Assembly: GCF_030813695.1 (NCBI RefSeq)
Contig: NZ_JAUSVA010000002.1
Location: forward strand, 2,108,001 to 2,172,000
DNA: 64,000 bases
Direction: 5' to 3'
Source of the DNA: Kitasatospora herbaricolor
Lineage (GTDB): Bacteria > Actinomycetota > Actinomycetes > Streptomycetales > Streptomycetaceae
The translations under genes were made by a program, and so were the position numbers. Under the pieces are notes generated by a model. The model was not told the origin of the DNA. It did not search any database and saw only the letters and a program-made list of their open reading frames with translations. Positions 28,400 to 36,340 of the stretch are shown piece after piece; the first letter of the stretch is position 1, and each line of letters opens with the position of its first letter.

Positions 28400-29536
28400 T
28401 CACCTCTCTGCTTCCGTGCTCGTTCCGGGTCGGACGGTGCTGCCCGCGGCCGGTGCGGCCGCGGCGGCCTGCCTGGCGACCAGCGCCTCGTGGGTGGGAC
28501 CGTCCGGCACCTCGACGGGCCGGCCCTTGGCGAACTCCTTGCGCAGCACGGGGACGACCTCCTCGCCCAAGAGGTCGAGCTGCTCCAGGACGGTCTTCAG
28601 CGGCAGGCCGGCGTGGTCCATCAGGAACAGCTGGCGCTGGTAGTCGCCGAAGCTCTCGCGGAAGGCGAGGGTCTTCTCGATCACCTCCTGCGGGCTGCCG
28701 ACGGTGAGCGGGGTCTGGTCGGTGAACTCCTCCAGCGACGGCCCGTGGCCGTAGACCGGGGCGTTGTCGAAGTACGGGCGGAACTCCCGTACCGCGTCCT
28801 GGGAGTTGCGGCGCATGAAGACCTGGCCGCCCAGACCCACCACGGCCTGCTCGGCGGTGCCGTGGCCGTAGTGCGCGTAGCGCTCGCGGTAGAGGTTGAT
28901 CAGCTTCTTGAAGTGCTCCTTGGGCCAGAAGATGTTGTTGGCGAAGAAGCCGTCCCCGTAGTAGGCGGCCTGCTCGGCGATCTCCGGGCTGCGGATCGAG
29001 CCGTGCCAGACGAACGGCGGCACGCCGTCCAGCGGGCGCGGGGTGGAGGTGAAGGACTGCAGCGGGGTGCGGAAGCGGCCCTCCCAGTCGACCACGTCCT
29101 CCCGCCACAGCCGGTGCAGCAGCGCGTAGTTCTCGATCGCCAGCGGTATGCCCTGGCGGATGTCCTGGCCGAACCACGGGTAGACCGGCCCGGTGTTGCC
29201 GCGCCCCATCATCAGGTCGACCCGGCCCTGCGCGAGGTGCTGGAGCATCGCGAAGTCCTCGGCGATCTTCACCGGGTCGTTGGTGGTGATCAGGGTGGTG
29301 GACGTGGAGAGGATGATCCGCTCGGTCCGCGCGGCGATGAAGCCGAGCATGGTGGTCGGCGAGGACGGCACGAACGGCGGGTTGTGGTGCTCGCCGGTCG
29401 CGAAGACGTCCAGCCCGACCTCCTCCGCCTTCAGGGCGATCGCCACCATCGCCTTGATCCGCTCGTGCTCGCTCGGCGTCCGGCCGCTGGTGGGGTCGGG
29501 CGTGACATCACCGACGGTGAAGACTCCGAACTGCAT
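28400..29536 (-). CDS. FMN-dependent luciferase-like monooxygenase, CE1758 family
   Basis: The 378-residue TIM-barrel enzyme starts MQFGVFTVGDVTPDP, shows VGLDVFATGEHHNPPFVPSS, RVDLMMGRGNTGPVYPWFGQ and VWHGSIRSPEIAEQAAYYGD, and has an Ala-rich tail. It uses FMNH2 from the adjacent reductase to oxygenate an unknown organic compound. ATG 29536 matches usual family starts; a GTG at 29548 is also in frame. A TACAGT -10 box and the palindrome TTGAAACTTCAA lie just upstream, consistent with control by a MarR- or TetR-type repressor. Confidence 0.92.
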   Translation of the reverse strand: MQFGVFTVGDVTPDPTSGRTPSEHERIKAMVAIALKAEEVGLDVFATGEHHNPPFVPSSPTTMLGFIAARTERIILSTSTTLITTNDPVKIAEDFAMLQHLAQGRVDLMMGRGNTGPVYPWFGQDIRQGIPLAIENYALLHRLWREDVVDWEGRFRTPLQSFTSTPRPLDGVPPFVWHGSIRSPEIAEQAAYYGDGFFANNIFWPKEHFKKLINLYRERYAHYGHGTAEQAVVGLGGQVFMRRNSQDAVREFRPYFDNAPVYGHGPSLEEFTDQTPLTVGSPQEVIEKTLAFRESFGDYQRQLFLMDHAGLPLKTVLEQLDLLGEEVVPVLRKEFAKGRPVEVPDGPTHEALVARQAAAAAPAAGSTVRPGTSTEAER

Positions 29537-29569
29537 GCTGTTCACCACTGCTCACCACATCCCATGTCA

Positions 29570-29589
29570 TTGAAACTTCAACCACTGTA
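29570..29589 (-). promoter_or_regulatory. Promoter/operator of the LLM duo
   Basis: On the minus strand TACAGT (29584-29589) is followed two bases later by TTGAAGTTTCAA (29570-29581), a dyad with 5-bp arms placed at the expected transcription start. It resembles MarR operators but differs from the GTTCRAATTYGAAC type found near 32.1 and 62.6 kb. Confidence 0.5.
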
Positions 29590-29737
29590 GCACTCCCCCT
29601 CCCCGCGTTGTTCCCCCGCCCGGCGCACCGCCCGGTGGACCCTCCCCCTCCCGGCCCGGGAGCACGGCGGGCGCGCCGGCGCCGGGCGCGCCCACAATGG
29701 AGGGAAGCGACGGCCGACCCGGAAGGGCGGAGAGGCG

Positions 29738-30499
29738 ATGCCCTACATCGCGGTGAGTGCGCTGAGCCATGAGGGGCTGATCCGCGAGCACAACGAGGAC
29801 AGCCTGGTGGCCGGGCCCTGGACGCTCTGCGCCACGGTGACCGGCAACCCGCAGACCCTGCTGTTCCCGCTGGGGGGCGCCCCGTGCCTGGTCGCGGTGG
29901 CGGACGGACTGGGCGGCCATCCCGGCGGCGAGGTGGCCAGCGCGCTGGTGGTCCGGCGGCTGGCCGTGGCCGGCCCGGGGCTGGGCAGCGAGGAGGACGT
30001 CCGGAACGCGCTGCACGCCTGCAACCGGGCGGTGTTCGAGGCGGCCGGGGCGGACCCGGAGCTGACGGCGATGGGGACGACGGTGGCGGGCGTCGTCCTG
30101 CTCGCGGAGTCGGTCATCACCTTCAACGTGGGCGACAGCCGGGCCTACCGGGTGACCGACGACGGCCTGCTGCGGCTGAGCGTCGACGACAGCCCGCCCC
30201 TCGAACCCGGGCGGCGCACCACCTCGCTCGTCACCCAGACCCTCGGCGGATCCACCGCCCTGACCGTCGTCCGGCCGCACGTCAGCAGCTCCCCGCTGGG
30301 CTTCGGGGACCGCTTCCTGCTGTGCAGCGACGGCCTCACCGACCCCGTCCCGGAGGAGGAGCTGGCCGCGGTCCTCGCGCAGCCGCACGAGGACGCCGAA
30401 CGGGCCGACGCCCGGGCCTCGTTCGAGCTGTGGAAGGCAGCCATCGAGGCGGGCGGGCCGGACAACATCACCCTCGCCCTGGTCCGCGTCCGCGAATGA
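29738..30499 (+). CDS. PP2C-family serine/threonine phosphatase
   Basis: The 253-residue protein contains the metal-binding motifs of PP2C phosphatases: HEGLIREHNEDSLVAG, LVAVADGLGGHPGGEVAS (Asp-Gly-x-Gly-Gly-His), ITFNVGDSRAYRV, LLCSDGLTDPV and GGPDNITLALVRV. It should dephosphorylate Ser/Thr proteins in the cytosol using two metal ions. No kinase gene is adjacent. It lacks membrane segments. A GGAAGGGCGG ribosome-binding site precedes the ATG. Confidence 0.92.
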   Translation: MPYIAVSALSHEGLIREHNEDSLVAGPWTLCATVTGNPQTLLFPLGGAPCLVAVADGLGGHPGGEVASALVVRRLAVAGPGLGSEEDVRNALHACNRAVFEAAGADPELTAMGTTVAGVVLLAESVITFNVGDSRAYRVTDDGLLRLSVDDSPPLEPGRRTTSLVTQTLGGSTALTVVRPHVSSSPLGFGDRFLLCSDGLTDPVPEEELAAVLAQPHEDAERADARASFELWKAAIEAGGPDNITLALVRVRE

Positions 30500-30559
30500 G
30501 CCCGTCCGCCGGTGACCCCGACCGGGAGCGACCCGGTGCGGGGCGCACCCGGAGCCGGC

Positions 30560-30973
30560 TCAGCAGACCGGCGCGGCGCTGTCCCGGGTGTAGTCGGGGC
30601 ACCCGCCGAGCGGAAGGCGCAGTTCGATCCAGAGCAGCTTGCCGGCCGTCCGCGGCCCGACCACCCCGTCCGGCTCCAGGCCCTGGCTCCGCTGGAACTC
30701 GGTCACCCGGCGCCGGGTGACCGGACCGAAGTCCCCGTCCACCACCAGAGGGGTGTCGAACCAGCTGTTGAGCGCGGTCTGCAGCAGCTCGACGGCGCCG
30801 CCCCTGCGGCCGGGGCGGAGCTGGTCCCCGGCGCCGGACGGACCGGCCGCGAGACCCAGGGCGGCCAGGGCCACCGGCCCCACCACGACGGCGAGCGTCC
30901 CGCTCCGCCGGGCCCCGCCCGGCTCCCCCTGTCGGTCGCTCCTGACGGGACCACCGACCCGACGTCCCTGCAC
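30560..30973 (-). CDS. Secreted peptidoglycan-binding domain protein
   Basis: From the GTG at 30973 (AGAGG 8 nt upstream) the product has 137 residues. A basic N-terminus and the hydrophobic stretch TLAVVVGPVALAALGLAAG form a signal peptide. The mature part is a single PG_binding_1 domain: ELLQTALNSWFDTPLVVDGD, FGPVTRRRVTEFQRSQGLEP and DGVVGPRTAGKLLW. The C-terminus has two cysteines (GCPDY, PVC) that could form a disulfide outside the cell. It may attach to the cell wall; no catalytic domain is present. Confidence 0.8.
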   Translation of the reverse strand: MQGRRVGGPVRSDRQGEPGGARRSGTLAVVVGPVALAALGLAAGPSGAGDQLRPGRRGGAVELLQTALNSWFDTPLVVDGDFGPVTRRRVTEFQRSQGLEPDGVVGPRTAGKLLWIELRLPLGGCPDYTRDSAAPVC

Positions 30974-31468
30974 GGGCCCACCTCTCCTCGGGCTGCGGAC
31001 GAACCCCGACCCCGATCGTGGCCGACGCCGACGGCGGACGGCCAACGGGCCGCCGAGGCCGGGCGCGGGAACGTCCGACGGGTCGGGGCCCAGCGGCCGG
31101 CCGCCCTCAGGGCGGTTGCGCCCAGGGGGTGTTCGGCCGGCAGGGAGTGCGGCCGACGGTGCCCGCCGGCCGACCCGCACCGGCCGGCGATCGCCCGGGA
31201 GGAGCGATCGCGGTGCGTCCGGGGGCCGCCGCCCCCGATCGGCACGCCGGCCGCGCTCCTTGCCCCCGATCCTGCCCGCACCCACCAACGGGCGGCCAAC
31301 GGGCCACCAACCGCCCGCCGGGGCCGGCCCGGACGCACGCAGGCCTCGGCCCGGCCGGGATCGTCGTCCCGTCCGGACCGAGGCCTGCGCCGGACCGCGC
31401 CCCGTCCGCCGCCGGACCGGTGAGGGCCCGTGGCGTGGGGGCCGCCGGCGAGGTCGGCCGTGCAGCCG
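30974..31468. other. Intergenic region
   Basis: This 495-bp stretch shows no convincing gene. It holds the putative ribosome-binding site of the secreted protein at one end and a long hairpin (31338-31389) near the DoxX stop codon. The middle part is GC-rich without recognised motifs. Confidence 0.45.
31338..31389 (-). terminator. Probable terminator of the DoxX gene
   Basis: CGCAGGCCTCGG and CCGAGGCCTGCG form a 12-bp perfect stem with a 28-nt GC-rich loop, about 80 bp past the DoxX stop codon. There is no T tract, so termination efficiency is unclear. Confidence 0.5.
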
Positions 31469-32023
31469 TCAGTGGCGCACCAGCAGGATTACGCCGGCGG
31501 TGGCCAGGCCCAGCAGGACGGCGGTGGCGCCGTACCCGAGCCGGTGCTCCCGCAGCACGGGCAGGTAGCGGTCGACGGCGAGCCGGCCGGGCCCGGTCAG
31601 GGTCAGGCCGGCGGCGGCGACGGTCAGCAGGAGTTCGTACTCGACGCCCTTGGGGGCGACGAAACCGCCGCCCCAGCGGACGGCCAGGGCGTTGAGCATG
31701 GTGCCGACGAGGGCCGCGCCGGCCAGCGGGGTGAGCAGTCCGGCCGCGAGGCCGAGGCCGCCGAAGGTCTCGGTGAGGCCGGCCACCACGGCCATCGTGC
31801 GGCCGGCCGGGTAGCCGACCGCGGTGAAGAACTGACCGGTGCCGTCGATGCCCCCGCCGCCGAACCAGCCGAACAGCTTCTGGCTGCCGTGGACGGCCAT
31901 GGTCAGGCCGAGCGCGAGGCGCAGCAGCAGGAGTCCGGCGTCGTACGCGTGCGGGGAGCCCGCCGGAGCGGCGGTGTTCGGGTCGGCGTGACGTGCGGGG
32001 GCGGGGGCGGTCGTGCTCGGCAT
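31469..32023 (-). CDS. DoxX-family membrane protein
   Basis: The 184-residue protein has about four membrane segments and DoxX features: LLLLRLALGLTMAVHGSQKL, LTETFGGLGLAAGLLTPLAG, ALVGTMLNALAV and VEYELLLTVAAAGLTLTGPG. The first 30 residues are cytoplasmic and low-complexity. DoxX proteins take part in redox protection and quinone or thiol handling; Bacillus CatD, a DoxX relative, works with a catechol dioxygenase under MarR-type repressors. An AGGAGA ribosome-binding site precedes the ATG. Its promoter carries two operators also found at the MarR/dioxygenase locus of this window. Confidence 0.9.
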   Translation of the reverse strand: MPSTTAPAPARHADPNTAAPAGSPHAYDAGLLLLRLALGLTMAVHGSQKLFGWFGGGGIDGTGQFFTAVGYPAGRTMAVVAGLTETFGGLGLAAGLLTPLAGAALVGTMLNALAVRWGGGFVAPKGVEYELLLTVAAAGLTLTGPGRLAVDRYLPVLREHRLGYGATAVLLGLATAGVILLVRH

Positions 32024-32095
32024 TCCGTCTCCTGGGGTCGGTCGTGGATCCGGGCAGCCCGGCGGGCCCGGGCGGCCTGGTGCGTCCATCCGGTA

Positions 32096-32149
32096 GTTCA
32101 AATTCGAATAACTCGGGTCGACCGTACCTGTCCTTTCGAATTTGAACAA
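32096..32149 (-). promoter_or_regulatory. DoxX promoter with two MarR-type operators
   Basis: On the minus strand TTGTTC (32144-32149) and TACGGT (32121-32126) are 17 bp apart. Operator 1 (32135-32147, GTTCAAATTCGAA on the minus strand) overlaps the -35 box; operator 2 (32096-32108) starts 13 bp past the -10 box. The two sites are 13-nt perfect inverted repeats of each other. The same layout occurs at 62562-62616. Confidence 0.75.
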
Positions 32150-32241
32150 CCTTGCGGACGGCACTCCGCGAGGCCGCCCCGAGACCGCTCCGGGGCCGCT
32201 CCGGAGCCGGTGCCCGACGGGCAACACGCCGCGATCGGGGG

Positions 32242-32247
32242 CAGGCT
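32242..32247 (+). promoter_or_regulatory. -10 box of a leaderless promoter
   Basis: CAGGCT ends 6 nt before ATG 32254. The GGAGG between box and ATG is too close to serve as a normal ribosome-binding site, which favours leaderless initiation. Confidence 0.5.
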
Positions 32248-32253
32248 GGAGGC

Positions 32254-32838
32254 ATGTCCGAACGACCGGAGGCGCCCGTGCTGCGCCTGTTCCCGAAGGC
32301 CCTTGAGGCGTTCGGCCGCCACGTGCGCCTGATCACCCCGCACCAGTGGCCGGCCCCGACCCCATGCTCCGAGTGGTCCGTCCGGGACCTCGTCAACCAC
32401 CTCACCGCCGAGCAGCTCTGGGTCCCCGAACTGCTGATGGGCTCGACCGTCGCCGAGGTCGGCACCCGGTTCGACGGGGACGTACTGGACGACGACCCGG
32501 CCGCCTTCTGGCAGAACGCCGCCGAGGCCGCCGAGGAGGCGTTCCGGGTGCCGGGGGCCGCCGACGTCACCGTGCACCTCTCGTTCGGCGACGTAGCCGC
32601 GACCAGCTACTGCGCCCAGCTGACCGCCGACGCCGTGGTGCACACCTGGGACCTCGCCCAGGGCCTCGGCGCCGACCCCGGCCTCTCCGGCGAGCTGGTC
32701 GACTTCGCGCTGGCCGAGATCGACAGCTGGGGCGACCTGGCCGGCACCGGCCTGTTCGCCCCCGCCCTGCCGGTGCCGGAGGGCGCGAGCGCGCTCACCC
32801 GGCTGCTCGCCCGCACCGGACGCCGGGACGGCCCCTGA
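32254..32838 (+). CDS. Mycothiol transferase-like (TIGR03086 / MDMPI N-terminal family) protein
   Basis: The 194-residue protein belongs to the DinB-like four-helix family related to mycothiol-dependent maleylpyruvate isomerase. It has the metal-binding His pattern PCSEWSVRDLVNHLTAEQLW near residue 38-57 and DAVVHTWDLAQGLG near residue 130, matching TIGR03086. Proteins of this family are thought to use mycothiol, the actinobacterial low-molecular-weight thiol, in detoxification. It lies 107 bp from the operator region of the divergent DoxX gene, so regulation may be shared, although its own promoter lies outside the operators. Confidence 0.85.
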   Translation: MSERPEAPVLRLFPKALEAFGRHVRLITPHQWPAPTPCSEWSVRDLVNHLTAEQLWVPELLMGSTVAEVGTRFDGDVLDDDPAAFWQNAAEAAEEAFRVPGAADVTVHLSFGDVAATSYCAQLTADAVVHTWDLAQGLGADPGLSGELVDFALAEIDSWGDLAGTGLFAPALPVPEGASALTRLLARTGRRDGP

Positions 32839-33066
32839 CCGGGCCGCTCCCCCGCCCGGCGGCAGGGCCCCCGGCCCGTCCGGATCCGGCCCACGGGCGC
32901 CCCCGTCGGCCCTGCGGCCACCCGGCGACCGGGCCGGGCCCGCGGGAACGGAGCACGCTCACCCGGCGGACGCCGGATACTGGATACACCCGACCCGCTC
33001 AGCGGACACCCATCGCGGCGGGCCGGGCCGGCCGAGGTGACGGGGCGAACCGAAACGAGGCGAGCC

Positions 33067-33723
33067 ATGAGCCGCAGGGCAGACGTCGTGGACGAGCTGA
33101 GCGCAGACCACCGCGCGGTGGCGGAACTGCTCGCGCGGATCGAGAAGGGCGCGCCGGGCCAGGCCGGTACGGGCACCGGCACGGCCGCACCGCCCGCCGC
33201 CGGGCCGCAGGACGCGCGGCCGCCGGGAGCGGCCGAACCGCCCCAGGCACCGCCGCAGGCCGGGCCCGACGGGGTCGTGACCCCGGACGGCGCCGGCACG
33301 CCCCCGGCCCCCGGCAGCACCGCCGACCCGGGCGTGGTGGCGCGCGTCGAGGCGCTGTCCGACCTGCTGCTGACCCACTGCACCGAGGAGGAGGAGTACC
33401 TCTTCCCCGCCGTGCACGAGCAGGTGCCGGACGGCGGGGCGCTGGTGTTCACCAGCCTCGCCGACCACCTGGCGATCGGGCAGTACCTCACCGACCTGCA
33501 GGGCCTCTCCCCCGGCGACCCGGCCTTCGCGCCCCTGCTGGAGGGCCTCGGCAGCGCCGTCCACACCCATCTGGCCGAGGAGGACGAACGGCTCTTCCCG
33601 GCCGTCCGCGCGGCGATGACCCCGGAGCTGCTGGCCGTGCTCGGCGAGCGGCTGCGGGAGGGCCGGCGGGAGATCCGGCCGGACGCGCCCCCCGCGGAAC
33701 CGGCGGCTAAGCCGGAGGGCTGA
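33067..33723 (+). CDS. Hemerythrin domain protein with a Pro/Ala/Gly insertion
   Basis: The 218-residue protein shows the diiron ligands of hemerythrins: LSADHRAVAELLARIE, LLLTHCTEEEEYLFPAVHE, LADHLAIGQYL and HTHLAEEDERLFPAVRAA. Between the first helix and the second lies an insertion of about 55 residues, rich in Pro, Ala and Gly (residues 36-92), not typical of the family. It probably binds oxygen, iron or NO in the cytosol. GAGG precedes the ATG. The 3' end overlaps the convergent VOC gene by 17 bp. Confidence 0.88.
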   Translation: MSRRADVVDELSADHRAVAELLARIEKGAPGQAGTGTGTAAPPAAGPQDARPPGAAEPPQAPPQAGPDGVVTPDGAGTPPAPGSTADPGVVARVEALSDLLLTHCTEEEEYLFPAVHEQVPDGGALVFTSLADHLAIGQYLTDLQGLSPGDPAFAPLLEGLGSAVHTHLAEEDERLFPAVRAAMTPELLAVLGERLREGRREIRPDAPPAEPAAKPEG

Positions 33724-34492
33724 TCACCGCGAACCGGCCGCCCTCCGGGTCCGACAGCCGCGCCACCCGGCCGTACGGGGTGTCGAGGACCGGCCCGATC
33801 AGGCCGCCGCCCAGGCGTTCGGCCAGCTTGGCGGCGGCGTCCGCGTCCGCCACCGAGAAGGAGACCTCCCAGTGCGGCGGGGTGCCCACCGGCCCGGTGG
33901 CCTTCTCCGCCCGCAGCGCGGCGATGCTGCGGCCCTCCACCCGCAGCACCACCCGCTCGTGCTCGTACCGGACCTCGAAGTGCGCCGGGTCGCGGTCGTC
34001 CCAGCGGAACACCTCGCCGTAGAACAGGGCGGCGGCGAACGGGTCGGGGGTGCGCAGCTCGATCCAGACCGGGGAGCCGGGCAGGGCCAGCCGCCGGGCC
34101 GGGCCGGGCGGGCCCTCCCAGATGCCGAAGACCGCTCCGGCCGGGTCGGCCGCGAAGGCCACCCGGCCGGCGTCGAAGGCGAGCGGGCCCACCGCGAGCG
34201 TCCCGCCGCGCTCGCGCACCGCGTCGGCCGCGGTGTCCGCGCTCTCCGTCCCGAAGTAACCGGTCCAGGCCACCGGCATCACCCAGCCGCTGCCGGACAC
34301 GCCGAGGCCGGCGACCGCCTCCCCCTCCACCACCGCGTGCACGTACGGGCCGAAGCGGTCCGGTCCGGGTTCGAATTCCCAGCCGAGCAACTGCCCGTAG
34401 AAGGCCTGCGCCGCGTCGAGGTCGCGCGCCATCAGGCTGACCCAGCACGGCGCGGCCGCCACGCATCGCACGCTGGCGGTTCGGCTGCCCAT
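33707..34492 (-). CDS. VOC family protein with two glyoxalase-like modules
   Basis: The 261-residue protein has two consecutive VOC modules: residues 10-125 (APCWVSLMARDLDAAQAFYG, LLGWEFEPGPDRFGPYVHAV) and 135-260 (PGSPVWIELRTPDPFAAALF, YGEVFRWD, ending LSDPEGGRFAVISPP). Duplicated VOC proteins of this kind are often annotated as hydroxylases or resistance proteins; no specific reaction can be assigned. The ATG at 34492 follows GAGGAGGT. TAGGCT on the minus strand near 34566 could be its -10 box. Confidence 0.88.
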   Translation of the reverse strand: MGSRTASVRCVAAAPCWVSLMARDLDAAQAFYGQLLGWEFEPGPDRFGPYVHAVVEGEAVAGLGVSGSGWVMPVAWTGYFGTESADTAADAVRERGGTLAVGPLAFDAGRVAFAADPAGAVFGIWEGPPGPARRLALPGSPVWIELRTPDPFAAALFYGEVFRWDDRDPAHFEVRYEHERVVLRVEGRSIAALRAEKATGPVGTPPHWEVSFSVADADAAAKLAERLGGGLIGPVLDTPYGRVARLSDPEGGRFAVISPPA

Positions 34493-34851
34493 TCGCGGTA
34501 CCTCCTCGACCCGGAGCCGGGCCGGTCCCGGCAACAGGCGGCCGCATGGCCGCCCGCCGCCCTCAGCCTAGGGTCACCGGCCGGTCCCGGCGCGGCACGG
34601 CACGCGCCTTGCCCGGACCTCTCCTCCCGTCCGCACCGGGCGCGGGCCCCTCGGGCGCCCCGCCGCCCGGACCCCGGCCGGGCACCGGGCCCGAGCCCCC
34701 CGCGCCCTCCGTCGGCGGCACCCAACTGCCCCGCCGGGCACCGGCTTCGGACGGCTGCCGCGGAGCCCCGCCGGGGCGCCCGGCGGGGCTTGACAGCCGG
34801 AGGAGAATCGGCCGAAAAGCAGGGTCTCCAGGCGACAGACGGGTGGCTCGG
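34493..34851. other. Intergenic region before the membrane-protein gene
   Basis: In this 359-bp gap a TTGACA at 34790-34795 on the plus strand is a good -35 candidate for the membrane-protein gene, but no well-spaced -10 box is obvious. The other end contains the VOC promoter. No gene was recognised. Confidence 0.4.
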
Positions 34852-35556
34852 ATGGCAACGCGACGGTACTGGTTCGCTCTGGCGGTGTTCGGCGGGCTGC
34901 TGCTGCTCTCCCTACCGCTGTACCTGACGTCCGGGTCGTCCTGCGCGGGCGGCGGCTGCTCGATCGGCGTCTCGACCCCGAGCGGTCTGCTGACCGTCGG
35001 CCAACTCCCGCGCCCGCGGCTGCTGGAGGCGTACGCCCTGCTGGCGATGCTGATCGGCGGGGTCCTGCTGATCCGGCGCTACCGGCGGGCCGGCACGCTC
35101 GGCCGGCTGGTGCCGGCGCTGCTGGCGGCGACCGCCTTCGCCGGCGGGACGGCCTGGCTGACGGCCACCCACTGGGAGGGGTTCCGCCGGCCCTCGGCGC
35201 TGCTGGAGACGGCCGAACTGCTGCTCTTCAACGGGGCCACGCCGGTCCTGCTGGTCGCGGTGACCGTGCTGGCCCTCGCGGCGGGCGAGCGCAGCCTGCC
35301 GCTGCTCGCCTTCGCACTGCTCTTCGGCGCGGTGGCCTACCTGGCGGCGACCTACGACTCCTTCTACCTGCTGGGCCGGATCGGCCTGCCGCTGGACACC
35401 CTGCACGACCCGGACGGGATCCGGCAGATGCTGAACATCGCGGTGCCGGCCGGGCTGCTGCTGGTGGCCGCGCTGATCGCCCGGCTGGCGGCCGGCCGCG
35501 CTCCCGCTCCCGCCACCGCCGGCACGGCGCGGCGCGGCCGGCACTCCAAGCACTGA
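34852..35556 (+). CDS. Integral membrane protein, unknown function
   Basis: The 234-residue protein has about six membrane segments (YWFALAVFGGLLLLSLPLYL, LLEAYALLAMLIGGVLLIRR, LVPALLAATAFAGGTAWLTA, ATPVLLVAVTVLALAAGE, LLAFALLFGAVAYLAATY, MLNIAVPAGLLLVAALIARL). A short extracellular loop after the first segment has Cys-x4-Cys (SCAGGGCS). The C-terminus is basic. No family was recognised. An in-frame GTG at 34843 is an alternative start; no clear ribosome-binding site was seen. Confidence 0.75.
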   Translation: MATRRYWFALAVFGGLLLLSLPLYLTSGSSCAGGGCSIGVSTPSGLLTVGQLPRPRLLEAYALLAMLIGGVLLIRRYRRAGTLGRLVPALLAATAFAGGTAWLTATHWEGFRRPSALLETAELLLFNGATPVLLVAVTVLALAAGERSLPLLAFALLFGAVAYLAATYDSFYLLGRIGLPLDTLHDPDGIRQMLNIAVPAGLLLVAALIARLAAGRAPAPATAGTARRGRHSKH

Positions 35557-35624
35557 CCCGCGGCCGGTGCGGGTGGCCGGGGCCGGCTGTTCGAAATCGG
35601 CCCTGCGGCGCCCGCCCCGGCCCG

Positions 35625-35630
35625 TACGCT
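35625..35630 (+). promoter_or_regulatory. -10 box of a leaderless promoter
   Basis: TACGCT ends 7 nt before ATG 35638 of the OsmC-family gene, and there is no ribosome-binding site, so the mRNA is probably leaderless. Confidence 0.55.
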
Positions 35631-35637
35631 GCCGAGC

Positions 35638-36201
35638 ATGACGATCACACCGGAACCCCGCCGGCCCGGGCTCGCCGAGCATCTGCGCGACAAGGGCGCC
35701 GCCATGCGGGCGGCCGCCGGACGCCGGCCCGCGAGCGAGGACTGGGAGGAGGAGATCGGCGCGGTCTGCGTGGCCGACGACGCCACCGGGGTCCGCAAGG
35801 TGCGGGTCGGCGACTGGTCCTTCGTCGGGGACGGCGGCCCCGACATCGGCGGCTACGGACTCGGGCCGTCCTCACCCGAACTGCTCTGCGCCGTGATCAG
35901 CACCTGCCTGACCCACACCGTCCTGTGCATCGCGGCGCTGGACGGCCTGCCGCTGGACCGGGTGGAGGTCGCCGTCACCGCCCGCAACAACGACGCCCGC
36001 TTCTTCGAGGTCCCGACCGACGCGCCGCCGGTGCCCTACGACCTCACCGCCACCGTCGACCTGCGCGGCCCGCTCCCCGCCGAGGCCGCCGCGGCGCTGC
36101 TCGCCGCCGCCGACGAACGCTGCCCGATGCTCCGGATGGTCCGGTCCGAGCACGCCCTCACGGTGCGCGCGGCCTCCCCCGTCGCGACGGCGGCCCGCTG
36201 A
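35638..36201 (+). CDS. OsmC-family protein
   Basis: The 187-residue protein fits the OsmC/Ohr fold, with GDWSFVGDGGPDIGGYGLGP, SSPELLCAVISTCLTHTVLC (reactive-Cys helix) and DRVEVAVTARNNDARFFEVP, and a C-terminal RCPMLRMVRSEHALTV. OsmC proteins reduce organic hydroperoxides with paired cysteines, but here the second cysteine position (RCP near residue 160) and the two in the helix need structural checking. The gene is probably leaderless. A perfect 12-bp inverted repeat follows it. Confidence 0.82.
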   Translation: MTITPEPRRPGLAEHLRDKGAAMRAAAGRRPASEDWEEEIGAVCVADDATGVRKVRVGDWSFVGDGGPDIGGYGLGPSSPELLCAVISTCLTHTVLCIAALDGLPLDRVEVAVTARNNDARFFEVPTDAPPVPYDLTATVDLRGPLPAEAAAALLAAADERCPMLRMVRSEHALTVRAASPVATAAR

Positions 36202-36224
36202 CGTTCCCGGCCGGAGACCGGAAC

Positions 36225-36254
36225 GGCGCGATGTGACCCGGATCACATCGCGCC
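36225..36254. promoter_or_regulatory. Crp-like palindrome or terminator after the OsmC gene
   Basis: GGCGCGATGTGA and TCACATCGCGCC form a 12-bp inverted repeat with a 6-nt spacer. The core TGTGACCCGGATCACA is a perfect match to the Crp half-site pair TGTGA-N6-TCACA. It lies 24 bp past the OsmC stop codon and about 85 bp before the TetR gene. It could bind Crp, terminate OsmC transcription, or both. Confidence 0.55.
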
Positions 36255-36276
36255 GTGAAATTTCTGGGGACCAACT

Positions 36277-36308
36277 CCCCGTTTGCTCTTCTGCAGGACG
36301 AAACGGGG
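36277..36308. promoter_or_regulatory. Inverted repeat upstream of the TetR gene
   Basis: CCCCGTTT (36277-36284) and AAACGGGG (36301-36308) form an 8-bp inverted repeat with a 16-bp spacer, 33 bp before the GTG of the TetR gene. This is the expected place for an autoregulatory operator of the TetR/MFS pair. Confidence 0.5.
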
Positions 36309-36340
36309 AAGGTTTCCCCGGAACCCGAGAGGAGCAGACC

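Noticed and set aside
34366..34384. GGGTTCGAATTCCC resembling a tRNA T-loop
   Set aside because: It lies inside the VOC-family coding sequence and no acceptor, D or anticodon stem could be fitted around it.
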